Source: Bordetella ansorpii
GTDB taxonomy: Bacteria > Pseudomonadota > Gammaproteobacteria > Burkholderiales > Burkholderiaceae_B
Direction of reading: 5' to 3'
Length of the DNA: 64,000 bases
Assembly (NCBI RefSeq): GCF_900078315.1
Contig: NZ_FKBS01000025.1
Span: 62,001 to 126,000 of the forward strand
Within the stretch, counting starts at the first letter, position 1, and every line of letters starts with the position of its first letter. Shown here one piece after another: positions 1-8,616 of the stretch. Below the pieces are notes generated by a model. The model worked only from the letters and a program-made list of their open reading frames with translations. It made no database searches and was not told the origin of the DNA. The translations under genes and the position numbers were made by a program.

Positions 1-857
1 AGGACGCGCGCGCTGTGCGTCAGCCAGCCGATGGCCATCAGGTCCACGCCCGTGGCCGCCACCCCCGGCGCGGTCTCGGGCGTGATGCGGCCGGAGGCCT
101 CGGTCACGGCACGGCCATCCACACGACGCACGGCCTCGCGCAAGGTGTCCGTATCCATGTTGTCCAGCAGCACCACGTCCACGCCCAGCGCCAGGGCTTC
201 GTCCAACTGCGCCAGCGTGTCCACCTCCAGTTCGATCTTCACCAGGTGGCCGATGGCGGCTCGCGCGCGCTCGACGGCGGGCGCGATACCGCCCGCGATG
301 GCGATGTGGTTGTCCTTGATGAGCACGGCGTCGTCCAGGCCGAAGCGGTGATTGCTGCCGCCGCCGACGCGCACCGCGTACTTCTGCACGGCGCGCAATC
401 CCGGCATCGTCTTGCGCGTGCACGTCACGCGGCAGTGCGTATCGTGGATCGCATCGACGATGGAAGCCGTGGCCGTGGCCACGCCGCTCAGATGGCACAG
501 GAAGTTCAATGCGGTGCGCTCCGCCGTCAGCAGGCCGCGCGCGGCGCCGCGGATGACGGCGATCTCGCTGCCCGGCGCCAGGCGGGCGCCATCCGCCAGA
601 TTCGCCTCGAACACCGAGGCCGGATCCATCAAGCGAAACGCCAGCCGCGCCAGGTCCAACCCGGCCAGCACGCCGTCTTGCCGTGCGCGCAGGCGAACCT
701 CGGCCTGGGCCTCGGCCGGCACGATGGCGTCGGTGGTGATGTCGCCGGCGCGTCCCAGGTCCTCCTGCAGCGCGGCGCGCACCAGCGGCTCGAGCATCAG
801 CGGGGGCAACGGTGCAACGGAACGAAGGTCTGCCTTGGGACGACTATTTGTGCTCAT
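1..857 (-). CDS. nadC: Nicotinate-nucleotide (quinolinate) phosphoribosyltransferase NadC, 3' end cut by window edge
   Basis: NadC converts quinolinate and PRPP to nicotinate mononucleotide, CO2 and PPi in de novo NAD synthesis in the cytoplasm. Reading the minus strand from the ATG at 857 gives [14 protein letters not shown], then family landmarks in order: [13 protein letters not shown], the [18 protein letters not shown] block, [37 protein letters not shown], the EVQLDTL segment, VVLLDNMD, and near the edge VTEASGRI and [14 protein letters not shown]. These are characteristic of NadC. About 285 residues are visible, close to full length, and the stop lies beyond position 1. Two operator-like palindromes overlap and precede the start codon, and the likely NAD regulator gene lies immediately upstream on the same strand, so NAD-responsive repression is likely. 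The family call is firm; the regulation is inferred. Confidence 0.93.
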   Translation of the reverse strand, partial: MSTNSRPKADLRSVAPLPPLMLEPLVRAALQEDLGRAGDITTDAIVPAEAQAEVRLRARQDGVLAGLDLARLAFRLMDPASVFEANLADGARLAPGSEIAVIRGAARGLLTAERTALNFLCHLSGVATATASIVDAIHDTHCRVTCTRKTMPGLRAVQKYAVRVGGGSNHRFGLDDAVLIKDNHIAIAGGIAPAVERARAAIGHLVKIELEVDTLAQLDEALALGVDVVLLDNMDTDTLREAVRRVDGRAVTEASGRITPETAPGVAATGVDLMAIGWLTHSARV

Positions 858-866
858 TTTGAGTAT
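850..866. promoter_or_regulatory. Operator-like palindrome overlapping nadC start
   Basis: GTGCTCATTTTGAGTAT is an imperfect palindrome (TGCTC/GAGTA half sites) covering the nadC start codon. It matches the second palindrome, 58 bp away, at 12 of 17 positions. A repressor bound here would block initiation of nadC. Assigning it to the adjacent NUDIX-HTH regulator is inference from location and the shared motif. Confidence 0.5.
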
Positions 867-904
867 TTCCGAAGCAAATAAAAGGCGCGGCGTGCGCGGA
901 GAAA

Positions 905-927
905 TTTATGCTAGTTCTGAGCATAAA
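905..927. promoter_or_regulatory. Operator-like perfect inverted repeat upstream of nadC
   Basis: TTTATGCT and AGCATAAA form a perfect 8-bp inverted repeat separated by 7 bases, in the gap between the regulator gene and nadC. Its core, TGCT...TGAG, repeats the palindrome at the nadC start. Paired sites of this shape near nad genes fit a dimeric NAD-responsive repressor. Confidence 0.55.
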
Positions 928-987
928 ACGCGTCAAGCTGCAGCGCAGCAATGGGCCGCCCTGCCCGTGCGAGAACGGTTCGTGGAA

Positions 988-1947
988 TCAGGCCTGGCGA
1001 GCCAGCGGCAGCTTGCTGCCCGAGATGGCGCGTTCCAGCAGCACGTCGCCACGGAAGCGGAACAGCTTGGCCGGACGGCCCGCCGAACTGGCAGCCATGG
1101 CGCCCGTTTCCTCGACCAGATTCTGCTGCTCGATCAGGCGGCGGAAGTTCTGCTTGTGCAGGCCGCGTCCGGCCAGCGCCTCGACGGCCACCTGCAATTG
1201 CAACAAGGTGAACTCGGCGGGCATCAGTTCGAATACCACCGGCCGGTACTTGATCTTGGCGCGCAGCCGCGCGATGCCAGTGGCCAGGATGCGCCGGTGG
1301 TCATGCCGCATGGCCTGTCCCGGCACGCATTGCGCCGCCTCGTGGCCATGGCGTTCGGCCTCGGGCACCAGCCCGGCCTCGAACAGCAGTTCGTAGCGCT
1401 GCAGCACCATGTCTTCGTTCCAGGCATCGCCATCGCGGCCGAAGGTCATGGAGACACGTTGGCGGCGCATGTCGCGCCGGGCATTGTCGGCACCCTGCTC
1501 GGCCCATCCCCGCAGGCGGGGCAGGATCAGCGTGTCGACCATGGCGGGCCTGCCGCCGCGCCAGTCTTCCCAGGGGAAATAGCGGTACCAGGGCTGCCAG
1601 CCGCCCGGTCCGCCGGATTCGCGCGTCAGGCCCAGATAGCAGACGGAGATGACGCGCGCGGCCCCTTCGCCCGACCGGTCGCGGTCGGCGAAGGTGTAGA
1701 GCTGTTCCATGTAGCCCACCGGCTGGCGTGTCTGGGTCTCGACCCAGGCGCGCAGCCCGGACTGCAGTGACCGGTGTTCGACCTCGAACGGGCCGGCAGG
1801 CAGCGCACAGGCCGATTCGGTGGTCAGCACGCGGGGCTCGCCGTGGGTGACCGCGACCAGTACGGCAACCAGTTCAGCGGCGACGGAGCGAGGAAGGGAA
1901 TCGGTCAAGGGGCTGTGCGCGAGGACGGGAAAACGAAAGGCCGGCAT
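988..1947 (-). CDS. nadQ: NUDIX-fold/winged-helix regulator of NAD biosynthesis (NadQ/NrtR type)
   Basis: This 319-residue protein has an N-terminal NUDIX-like region (about residues 15-200, containing MVDTLILPRLRGWAEQGA) and a C-terminal winged-helix-like region (about 215-310, with FELMPAEFTLLQLQ, LHKQNFRRLIE and GRPAKLFRF). That pattern (a degenerate NUDIX domain, then a DNA-binding wing ending in GRPAxLxRF) is typical of NAD regulators of the NrtR/NadQ group. The length and two-part layout resemble the longer NadQ type better than the roughly 230-residue NrtR. No intact NUDIX hydrolase box is seen, so it is probably a ligand sensor rather than an enzyme. It lies just upstream of nadC on the same strand, with two palindromes in the 130-bp gap. 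Group membership is fairly secure; the choice of NadQ over NrtR is less so. Confidence 0.72.
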   Translation of the reverse strand: MPAFRFPVLAHSPLTDSLPRSVAAELVAVLVAVTHGEPRVLTTESACALPAGPFEVEHRSLQSGLRAWVETQTRQPVGYMEQLYTFADRDRSGEGAARVISVCYLGLTRESGGPGGWQPWYRYFPWEDWRGGRPAMVDTLILPRLRGWAEQGADNARRDMRRQRVSMTFGRDGDAWNEDMVLQRYELLFEAGLVPEAERHGHEAAQCVPGQAMRHDHRRILATGIARLRAKIKYRPVVFELMPAEFTLLQLQVAVEALAGRGLHKQNFRRLIEQQNLVEETGAMAASSAGRPAKLFRFRGDVLLERAISGSKLPLARQA

Positions 1948-2100
1948 GGCCCGCCCCGATTATAGGTGCGCGACTTGCGCGCAACAGCCTTTTGCAAACG
2001 ACACGGTTGGAGACTGCGAAGCCCTGCCAGGCCCCCTAGCATGGGAGGAAACAGACCCGACCATGAACGCGGCGCCAGCCGCATTACGACGGAGTCCGCC

Positions 2101-2337
2101 ATGAGCAACGACACCAAGCAACCCCTTCCCTCCCACGTGCCGGGACCCGGCAACAAGACTGCGGAGCCTTCCGTCCAGGGCTCCGGCAAAATGCCCATGC
2201 CGCAGGTGGGCCGCAGGGTCGCCGGCATGCCTCGCGACGGCCGCGTGCTGACCGAGCCGGGCGAGCCCGGCGTTCCCGCGGAAGAAGACGACGTGCTGGA
2301 TACCTCCGGCATGAAACCGCCAGGCCGGATAGATTGA
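2101..2337 (+). CDS. Small hydrophilic protein of unknown function
   Basis: This 78-residue protein starts MSNDTKQPLPSHVPGPGN and is rich in Pro, Gly, Asp and Glu. It has no hydrophobic segment and looks disordered. The start is supported by a GGAG about 8 bases upstream of the ATG, and the frame runs to the TGA at 2335. The acidic C terminus (EEDDVLDTSGMKPPGRID) resembles small conserved betaproteobacterial proteins, but I recognise no family. It stands alone between the NAD regulator gene (opposite strand) and a flavin-reductase-like gene. Coding status is likely from the ribosome-binding site and composition; function is unknown. Confidence 0.6.
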   Translation: MSNDTKQPLPSHVPGPGNKTAEPSVQGSGKMPMPQVGRRVAGMPRDGRVLTEPGEPGVPAEEDDVLDTSGMKPPGRID

Positions 2338-2473
2338 TCCTGGGCGCGCCGAAACGGTACGCACCGCAACCCCGGCAGGATCAGTGCGCGCGGGATGGAC
2401 ACCTCGCGCGCGCGCGCCCGCCGCGCAGGCGATTTCACGCACAATGCCTGTTTTCATCCACGCCTCAGCCGAC

Positions 2474-3094
2474 ATGTCCGACGAGATCTACTTCTACGAA
2501 CCCGCCCGGGGCCACGGCCTGCCCCACAATCCCTTGAACGCCATCGTGGCCCCGCGTCCGATCGGCTGGATCTCGTCGCAGGCCAGCGATGGCGTGCTCA
2601 ATCTGGCGCCGTTCAGCTTCTTCAACGCCTTCAACTACACGCCGCCCATCATCGGCTTCTCGTGCACGGCCTACAAGGACAGCGTGCGCAACGCCGAAGC
2701 CACGCGCGAGTTCTGCTGGAACCTGGTCTCGCTCGATCTGGCCGAGGCCATGAACGCCACCAGCGCCGCCGTGCCGCCCGACGTCGACGAGTTCGCGCTG
2801 GCCGGCCTGACGCCGCGCGCCTCGCGCGTGGTGTCGGTCCCGCACGTGGCCGAAAGCCCGGTTTCGTTCGAATGCCGCACCACCCAGGTCATTCAGCTAC
2901 AGGACGCCGCCGGCGCCCGCGCCGACAGCTGGCTGGTGCTGGGCGAGGTGGTGGGCGTGCACATCCGCCAGGACCTGCTGAAGAACGGCATCTTCGACAC
3001 GGCCGCGGCGCGCCCGGTCATGCGCGGCGGCGGCCCGGCCGACTACTTCACCATCACGCAGGAATCGCTATTCAAGATGAACCGGCCGGGTTGA
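2474..3094 (+). CDS. Flavin reductase-like (FMN-binding split-barrel) family protein
   Basis: The protein has 206 residues from the ATG at 2474 (MSDEIYFYEPARGHGLPHNP). The N-terminal third carries IVAPRPIGWISSQ and LAPFSFFNAFNYTPPIIGFS, typical of the split-barrel flavin-reductase family that binds FMN and reduces it with NAD(P)H or serves as an oxidoreductase. Later hallmarks are EFCWNLVS and the C-terminal block with DYFTI. An in-frame ATG 30 bases upstream (MPVFIHASAD) is possible, but family alignment favours MSDEIYF. Its 3' end overlaps the convergent AraC-type gene by 27 bp. The substrate and electron-transfer partner cannot be told from the sequence; no oxygenase lies beside it. Confidence 0.82.
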   Translation: MSDEIYFYEPARGHGLPHNPLNAIVAPRPIGWISSQASDGVLNLAPFSFFNAFNYTPPIIGFSCTAYKDSVRNAEATREFCWNLVSLDLAEAMNATSAAVPPDVDEFALAGLTPRASRVVSVPHVAESPVSFECRTTQVIQLQDAAGARADSWLVLGEVVGVHIRQDLLKNGIFDTAAARPVMRGGGPADYFTITQESLFKMNRPG

Positions 3095-4249
3095 AACCAG
3101 CCCGGTCCGCGCGCCTGACGCCGCGCACGCGGCGTCCAGTCCGCAGCCGCCGCACCGGCGCGGCCTGCCGGCCCCCAGCGCCGGATCCTGGCAATCGCGG
3201 CGCAACGCCGTGGGCGACGACCCCGTCCAACGCTTGACCGCGCGCTGCAGCGTACGCACGTCGGTGAATCCGCACTCGCGGGCGACCTCGCGCATGGCGC
3301 GCGACGAATGCGAAATGAGCGACAGCGCGCGGGCGCGGCGCTCCTCGGCCAGCAGTCCGGCATAGCTGTGCCCCGCCTGCGCCAGCCGGCGACGCAAGGT
3401 CCGCTCGCTGGTGTGCAGCAGCGCCGCCACTTCTTTCAAGGGCGGCGGATCGGCCAGATTGCGGCGGATCGCCTGCGTCACCGTGGCCTCCAGGGCGCTG
3501 CCCGCCTCGAAAGCGGCCTCGTCCTGCGGCGCCAGCCACTTCACCACCTGGCGCAGCACCCGCGCATCCGCCGAACGGATCGCATAGGGCTCCAGCGGAA
3601 AATACATGCGGTTCTCCGCCTGTCCGAAGCGCACGGAGCAGCGGAACACCTCTTCGTAGATGGCGCCATAGGGCGGCCGGTCCATCACCAGATCGATCTG
3701 GCGCGGATTGAAATGCGTGCCGATCACCTGGCGGCAGATCTGGCCCAGCGCGGCGAAGGTCTCGTCGACCAGGAAGGTGGCCACCTCGCGTCCGTAATCG
3801 TGCGTGCGGGCGCCCAGGCAATAACTGTTCTTCAGGGTCTCGCCCCGCAGTTCCGGCAGGCGTCCGGCGGCGCGCTGGAACGTGATGGCGAATTCCAGCA
3901 ATTCGCGCGATGAACCGCTTGCCATGAAGCCCAGGCCCACCGGCCCCCAGGACACCAGGTTCACCCGCACGCCCAGTTCCAGGCCCAGCGTGGGCCGCTG
4001 CAGCAGGCGCATGGCGCGGCGGATCAGCGCGGCGCACTGCGGCTCGGACACCATGAAGCCATCGGCCTCCAGGTCTTCCGGGGCGAAACCCAATCCCTCG
4101 CACAAGGCCTCGGGCGTCACGCCATGCCGCATCGCCTCGCACACCACCTGACGCAACGTGACGGGCAGGACATCAGCGGGCGCCGTCGCATCCGGCACTC
4201 CGATCATGGCGTATCCGCGTCCACGTGCGCGGCCTGGCTTACTGCCCAT
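3068..4249 (-). CDS. AraC-family transcriptional regulator with arabinose-binding-like N-terminal domain
   Basis: The product has 393 residues if translation starts at the ATG at 4249, which has GGAG seven bases upstream. A longer reading frame to 4390 lacks such a site. The N-terminal 220 residues resemble the OruR/ArgR-like Arabinose_bd domain (GLGFAPEDLEADGFMVSEPQ, GLELGVRVN, FMASGSSRELLEFAI). The C-terminal AraC HTH domain contains LHTSERTLRRRLAQAG and the second helix-turn-helix EVARECGFTDVRTLQRAVKRWTG. A Gly/Arg-rich tail of about 35 residues follows the DNA-binding domain. The gene converges on the flavin-reductase-like gene and their ends overlap, so the two may be a regulator/target pair, but no operator was identified. 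Confidence 0.85.
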   Translation of the reverse strand: MGSKPGRARGRGYAMIGVPDATAPADVLPVTLRQVVCEAMRHGVTPEALCEGLGFAPEDLEADGFMVSEPQCAALIRRAMRLLQRPTLGLELGVRVNLVSWGPVGLGFMASGSSRELLEFAITFQRAAGRLPELRGETLKNSYCLGARTHDYGREVATFLVDETFAALGQICRQVIGTHFNPRQIDLVMDRPPYGAIYEEVFRCSVRFGQAENRMYFPLEPYAIRSADARVLRQVVKWLAPQDEAAFEAGSALEATVTQAIRRNLADPPPLKEVAALLHTSERTLRRRLAQAGHSYAGLLAEERRARALSLISHSSRAMREVARECGFTDVRTLQRAVKRWTGSSPTALRRDCQDPALGAGRPRRCGGCGLDAACAASGARTGLVSTRPVHLE

Positions 4250-4441
4250 AGCTGTCTCCGGTCTGTGCCGGCATTCTCTGGCCTGAACAGGCCCTTTCTT
4301 GCACAAAAACGGCCAAGTGGCCGATGAAGTGCCGGAACTTGGCCGACATAACCGTTCTCGCTCGACGAACCGAGCCGTAATAGTTACCAAACGTCAAATT
4401 TCTAACCCAGCTGTGACAAATACCCATGAAGGGAATCGTCC

Positions 4442-5581
4442 ATGTTCCTGACCCGCTTCGACCCTGAGCGGACCGTGCCGCCGCTGCTGGGCGCCGCCGG
4501 CGGCATCGGTTGCGCGGCGTTCGATGCCTGGCAAGCCCCGGGCCAGGCCGCCGCCGCCGTCCTGGTTCTCGCAGGACTGAGCAGCAGCCTGCTGGCGCGC
4601 CGCCGGCAAAGACAGCGCGCCGACCAACGGCATCAACACATTCAGGGCCTGGAAACTTTCAGCGCCGACCTGGCGCCGGTGTGGTCGGGCCAGATCGAAT
4701 CGTCCCGCCAACAGATGGCGTCCGCCATCGAAGCGCTTTCGATGCGTTTCGGCGAAATCTCCATGCGGCTGGACCAGACGCTGCACCTGTCGGTGAACCA
4801 GGGCGGCAGCGGCGACGACGCCGCAGCGATCTCGGCGCGCAGCCGGCAGCAGCTCGACGGCGTCGTGGCGTCGCTGCGCGAAAGCCTTCAGACCAAGGCG
4901 GACATGCTGCACAAGGTGCAGACCCTGCAAGGATTTGTCGACGAACTGCAGGAAATGGTTCGCGCCATCGCACAGATTACACAGCAGACCAATCTGCTGG
5001 CCGTCAACGCCGCCATCGAGGCCGCGCATGCCGGCAACCTGGGCCGCGGCTTCGCCACGGTGGCGCAGGAAGTGAGAGCGCTATCACGCCAGTCCGAGGA
5101 GACCGGCAGCCGCATCGCCGAGAAAATCCGCGTGATCGGCACGGCCATCGTGGCCACCTGCGCCGCCGCCGAAGCATCCTCGCGCAGCGAGCAACAGGCC
5201 ATCGAGGCGTCGGAAGACACCATCCGGCAAGTGCTGTCGGGCTTCCATGACTTCGCCGAGCACCTGTCGGGCACGACCGAACTGCTGCGCCAGGAAAGCC
5301 AGGGCATCAAGGACGAGGTCAACGAGGCGCTGGTGCAACTGCAGTTCCAGGACCGCGTCAGCCAGATCATGAGCCATGTGCAGACCAACATCGACCGCCT
5401 GCCGGCAGTCATGCGCGACTACGGCACTGCCTGCGCCGACGACGACGAACTGCCCCCCATCACGGCCGAGCCGCTGCTGCGCGAGCTCGAGCAGACCTAC
5501 GCCATGGCCGACGAGCGCGCTGTGCACCGGCAACAAGCGCCTGTTGCGCAACAGGCCGCCGCGGACATCACTTTCTTCTGA
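4442..5581 (+). CDS. Methyl-accepting chemotaxis protein, short form without a periplasmic sensor
   Basis: This 379-residue receptor has a short hydrophobic N terminus (about residues 13-48, one or two membrane passes, followed by RRRQRQR), no sizeable periplasmic domain and no clear HAMP. The long coiled coil carries the receptor tip around residues 175-215: [20 protein letters not shown] then [20 protein letters not shown]. This tip contacts CheA and CheW. It is the first gene of the chemosensory cluster, ends 9 bases before cheY, and probably senses a cytoplasmic or membrane signal. The C terminus extends past the signalling domain and has no NWETF-like CheR tether. Confidence 0.88.
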   Translation: MFLTRFDPERTVPPLLGAAGGIGCAAFDAWQAPGQAAAAVLVLAGLSSSLLARRRQRQRADQRHQHIQGLETFSADLAPVWSGQIESSRQQMASAIEALSMRFGEISMRLDQTLHLSVNQGGSGDDAAAISARSRQQLDGVVASLRESLQTKADMLHKVQTLQGFVDELQEMVRAIAQITQQTNLLAVNAAIEAAHAGNLGRGFATVAQEVRALSRQSEETGSRIAEKIRVIGTAIVATCAAAEASSRSEQQAIEASEDTIRQVLSGFHDFAEHLSGTTELLRQESQGIKDEVNEALVQLQFQDRVSQIMSHVQTNIDRLPAVMRDYGTACADDDELPPITAEPLLRELEQTYAMADERAVHRQQAPVAQQAAADITFF

Positions 5582-5590
5582 GGACCCCCA

Positions 5591-5962
5591 ATGCCGAACA
5601 AGACCATTCTCATCGTCGACGACTCCGCCTCGGTGCGGCAGGTCGTGGGCATCTCGCTGCGCGGCGCCGGCTACGACGTGATCGAGGGCCGCGACGGCCA
5701 GGACGCGCTGGGCAAGCTCGGCGGCCAGAAGGTGCATCTGATCATCAGCGACGTGAACATGCCCAACATGGACGGCATCACGTTCCTCAAGGCAGTCAAG
5801 CAGTTGCCCGCCTACCGCTTCACGCCGGTGCTGATGCTGACCACCGAGAACCAGGAGGCCAAGAAGAAGGAAGGCCAACTGGCCGGCGCCAAGGCCTGGA
5901 TGGTGAAGCCGTTCCAGCCCACGCAGTTGCTGGGCGCCGTCGAAAGGCTGCTGCCGCCCTGA
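5591..5962 (+). CDS. cheY: CheY-like single-domain response regulator
   Basis: The protein is a stand-alone receiver domain of 123 residues with acidic pair D10-D11, phospho-acceptor D54 in ISDVNMPNMDG, the LTTE switch region and the conserved Lys in VKPFQPTQLL. It would be phosphorylated by the CheA encoded two genes downstream. It follows the receptor by 9 bases with AGGA ahead of the ATG. Whether it acts on a flagellar motor or on another output of this cluster cannot be seen; the sequence fits the CheY subgroup found in accessory chemosensory operons. Confidence 0.92.
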   Translation: MPNKTILIVDDSASVRQVVGISLRGAGYDVIEGRDGQDALGKLGGQKVHLIISDVNMPNMDGITFLKAVKQLPAYRFTPVLMLTTENQEAKKKEGQLAGAKAWMVKPFQPTQLLGAVERLLPP

Positions 5963-6017
5963 GCGCCACGCGCGCTTCCGATCCGCTCTTTCACGATTTG
6001 CCGTATCAGGAGTCCCG

Positions 6018-6359
6018 ATGGTCCGTTTTCACACGCTGCGCCTGGATGGCGAACTGAACATCTATCGCGCCCAGGATACCCGCCAGCAACTGCTGGAGAC
6101 GGTGGCTGGCCTGGCCAGCCAACCCGAGCCGCAGGCGCTGGACATCGACCTGTCCGGCGTCAGCGAGATCGACACGTCCGGCGTGCAACTCCTGCTGGCA
6201 ACCATGCGCTACGCGCAGTCGCAAGGCATGGATACGCGGCTGGTGCGGCACAGCGTGGCGGTGATCGAAGCCATGACGCTGCTCGGCCTGGATGGCTACC
6301 TGTCGAACACCCCGCAGGGCAGCACGGCCGCCATGCACGCCGAAGACGCGGCGGCCTAG
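6018..6359 (+). CDS. STAS-domain (anti-sigma-antagonist-like) protein
   Basis: The protein is a single STAS domain of 113 residues. It has LDIDLSGVSEIDTSGVQLLL, where Ser54 in the DTSG motif is in the position phosphorylated in SpoIIAA-type antagonists, and a GLDGYL segment near the end. It is embedded in the chemotaxis operon between cheY and cheA. STAS proteins in such operons can serve as phospho-switches or scaffold partners, which suggests that this array controls something besides motility. No cognate serine kinase or PP2C phosphatase is in the window. Confidence 0.85.
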   Translation: MVRFHTLRLDGELNIYRAQDTRQQLLETVAGLASQPEPQALDIDLSGVSEIDTSGVQLLLATMRYAQSQGMDTRLVRHSVAVIEAMTLLGLDGYLSNTPQGSTAAMHAEDAAA

Positions 6360-6382
6360 CGCCGACTTTTGACGAGAACGCC

Positions 6383-8551
6383 ATGAACCTGGATCAGGCA
6401 CTGCAGACCTTCATCAGCGAAAGCCGCGAGCTGCTGACCGAGATGGAAGCGGCACTGTTGAACGTGTCCGACACCGTCGACCCAGCCGGCGAGATCAATG
6501 CGATCTTTCGCGCGGCACACACCATCAAGGGCTCGGCCGGCCTGTTCGGCATCGGCGCCATCGTGGCGTTCACGCATGGCGTGGAGAGCCTGCTGGACCA
6601 GGTGCGCGAAGGCCACATGACGCTGGACGGCGACCTGATCGGCCTCTTGCTGTCGTGCCGCGATTGCATCGGCCAGATGATTGAAGAAGCCGCGCGCATA
6701 CCCGATCCCGCCGGCCTGGGCGCACCGCCGCAAGCCGCGGAACTGGCCGGGCAGGTAGCGGCCCACCTGATCGCAGCCGACGTCATCACGGAAACCTCCG
6801 GCGCCGCCGGCCTCGCGGCCAGCACGCCTCGCACGGAAGCCGGGCACTGGCACATTTCGCTGCGGCTGGACGAAGGCGTGCTGCGCAACGGCATGGATCC
6901 GCTGTCGTTCCTGCGTTACCTGCAACGCATGGGCCGCCTGACCGGCGTGGCCTGCGATCAGCGCAACCTGCCATCGCTGAACGGACTCGATCCCGAAGCC
7001 TGCTACCTGGGCTTCGAGATCGGCCTGGACACCGACGCGGACCGCCACACCATAGAAAGCACGTTCGAGTTCATCGTGGACGACTGCTCGGTGCACATCC
7101 TGTCGCCGGACACATCGCAGGAGGCTTATGCGCAGCTGTGCGAGGCGCGCGGCGAGCCTGGCCTGGTAGCCGACATGCTGGTGCGTTGCGGCACGCTGAC
7201 GGCCACGCAACGCGCGGTCATCCTGCCCACGGCAGGCTGCGACGCCAGCGAGGCCGATGACGCATCCGTGCCCCCATGCGCCGACGCCGCTCCCGTCTTG
7301 GCCAAGGCCGCGGCAATGCCTGCGCCGTCAGCGCCGGAAAAGGCCGCCAACGGCAACGCCCAGGGCGACGCCAAACCCTCGGAACACGCGCATTCGATCC
7401 GCGTCGATGCCGACAAGCTCGACCGCCTGATCAACCTCGTGGGCGAGCTGATCACTGCGTCGGCCGGCGCCAACCTGGCCGCGCGCAGGTTGGGCAACGT
7501 CGAACTGCAGGAATGCAATGCGCAGGTCGCGGACCTGGTGGAATCCGTGCGCGATCACGCCCTGCAACTGCGCATGGTCAAGATCGGCGGCACCTTCAAC
7601 CGTTTCCGCCGCGTGGTGCACGACGTGTCGCGCGCGCTGGGCAAGGACATCACGCTGGTGGTGCGCGGCGAGGACACCGAGCTGGACAAGACCGTGGTCG
7701 AACGCATCAGCGATCCGCTGACGCACCTGGTGCGCAACGCCATGGACCACGGCATCGAGACCGCCGAGCAGCGCGCCGCGCAAGGCAAGCCCGTGCAAGG
7801 CACGATCACCCTGGACGCGCGCCACGAATCCGGCCACATCGTGATCGAGGTCGGCGACGACGGCGGCGGCCTGGACCGCAACCGCATCCTGGCCAAGGCC
7901 GTGCAGCGCGGCCTGGTCGAAGCCGGCCGCGAACTGAGCGACACGGACGTCTTCAAACTGGTCTTCGAACCCGGCTTCTCCACCGCCGAGCAGGTCACCG
8001 ACCTGTCGGGGCGGGGCGTGGGCATGGACGTGGTCCGGCGCAACATCGAGGCGCTGCGCGGCAGCGTCGAGATCGCCAGCCGCCCTGGCCAGGGCACCAC
8101 CGTGATGGTGCGCCTGCCCTTGACGCTGGCCATCATCGACGGCTTCCTGATCGGCGTGGGCGCCTCGCGCTTCGTGCTGCCGCTGGACATGGTCGACGAA
8201 TGCGTGGCCTTCGACGACGTGCCCGGCCGCAGTTACACCGACCTGCGTGGCCGCGTGCTGCCCTTCATCCGCCTGCGCGACATGTTCGGCCTTGGCGGCG
8301 AGCCCGGCGCGCGCCAGAACATCGTCGTGGTCCGGCATGGCATCGAACGCGTCGGCCTGGTGGTCGACACGCTGCTGGGCGAGACACAGGCCGTCATCAA
8401 ACCGCTGTCGCGCATCTTCGCGCAGGTCCGAGGCATCAGCGGGTCGAGCATCCTGGGCAGCGGCGACGTCGCGCTGATCCTGGATGTGCCCGCCCTCATG
8501 GAACAGGCAAGAACCCCAACCGCGGCCGAGCATTCCCGGCTCACCGCGTGA
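6383..8551 (+). CDS. cheA: Chemotaxis histidine kinase CheA
   Basis: This 722-residue kinase has the usual order. The Hpt domain carries phosphorylatable His46 in [16 protein letters not shown] roughly 220-residue region of low similarity and an Ala-rich linker follow. The dimerisation segment starts near residue 337 ([20 protein letters not shown]). The ATPase has its N box near 446 ([14 protein letters not shown]), G1 near 490 (VGDDGGGLD) and G2 near 541 ([20 protein letters not shown]). The C-terminal CheW-like domain begins near 575. All catalytic landmarks are present. The kinase would join the two receptors and CheW and phosphorylate CheY, CheB and perhaps the REC-EAL protein encoded alongside it. 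Confidence 0.95.
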   Translation: MNLDQALQTFISESRELLTEMEAALLNVSDTVDPAGEINAIFRAAHTIKGSAGLFGIGAIVAFTHGVESLLDQVREGHMTLDGDLIGLLLSCRDCIGQMIEEAARIPDPAGLGAPPQAAELAGQVAAHLIAADVITETSGAAGLAASTPRTEAGHWHISLRLDEGVLRNGMDPLSFLRYLQRMGRLTGVACDQRNLPSLNGLDPEACYLGFEIGLDTDADRHTIESTFEFIVDDCSVHILSPDTSQEAYAQLCEARGEPGLVADMLVRCGTLTATQRAVILPTAGCDASEADDASVPPCADAAPVLAKAAAMPAPSAPEKAANGNAQGDAKPSEHAHSIRVDADKLDRLINLVGELITASAGANLAARRLGNVELQECNAQVADLVESVRDHALQLRMVKIGGTFNRFRRVVHDVSRALGKDITLVVRGEDTELDKTVVERISDPLTHLVRNAMDHGIETAEQRAAQGKPVQGTITLDARHESGHIVIEVGDDGGGLDRNRILAKAVQRGLVEAGRELSDTDVFKLVFEPGFSTAEQVTDLSGRGVGMDVVRRNIEALRGSVEIASRPGQGTTVMVRLPLTLAIIDGFLIGVGASRFVLPLDMVDECVAFDDVPGRSYTDLRGRVLPFIRLRDMFGLGGEPGARQNIVVVRHGIERVGLVVDTLLGETQAVIKPLSRIFAQVRGISGSSILGSGDVALILDVPALMEQARTPTAAEHSRLTA

Positions 8552-8616
8552 TCGGCCGTCCATCGGAAGGCACATCGAAACCACAACAGGCAAGTCATCA
8601 AGGCAAGGAGCTTTAC

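Noticed and set aside
7276-8616. Upstream extension of the MCP at 8617 into cheA
   Set aside because: The extension is Arg-rich out-of-frame cheA sequence; AAGGAG before the ATG at 8617 and the transmembrane start identify the real start.
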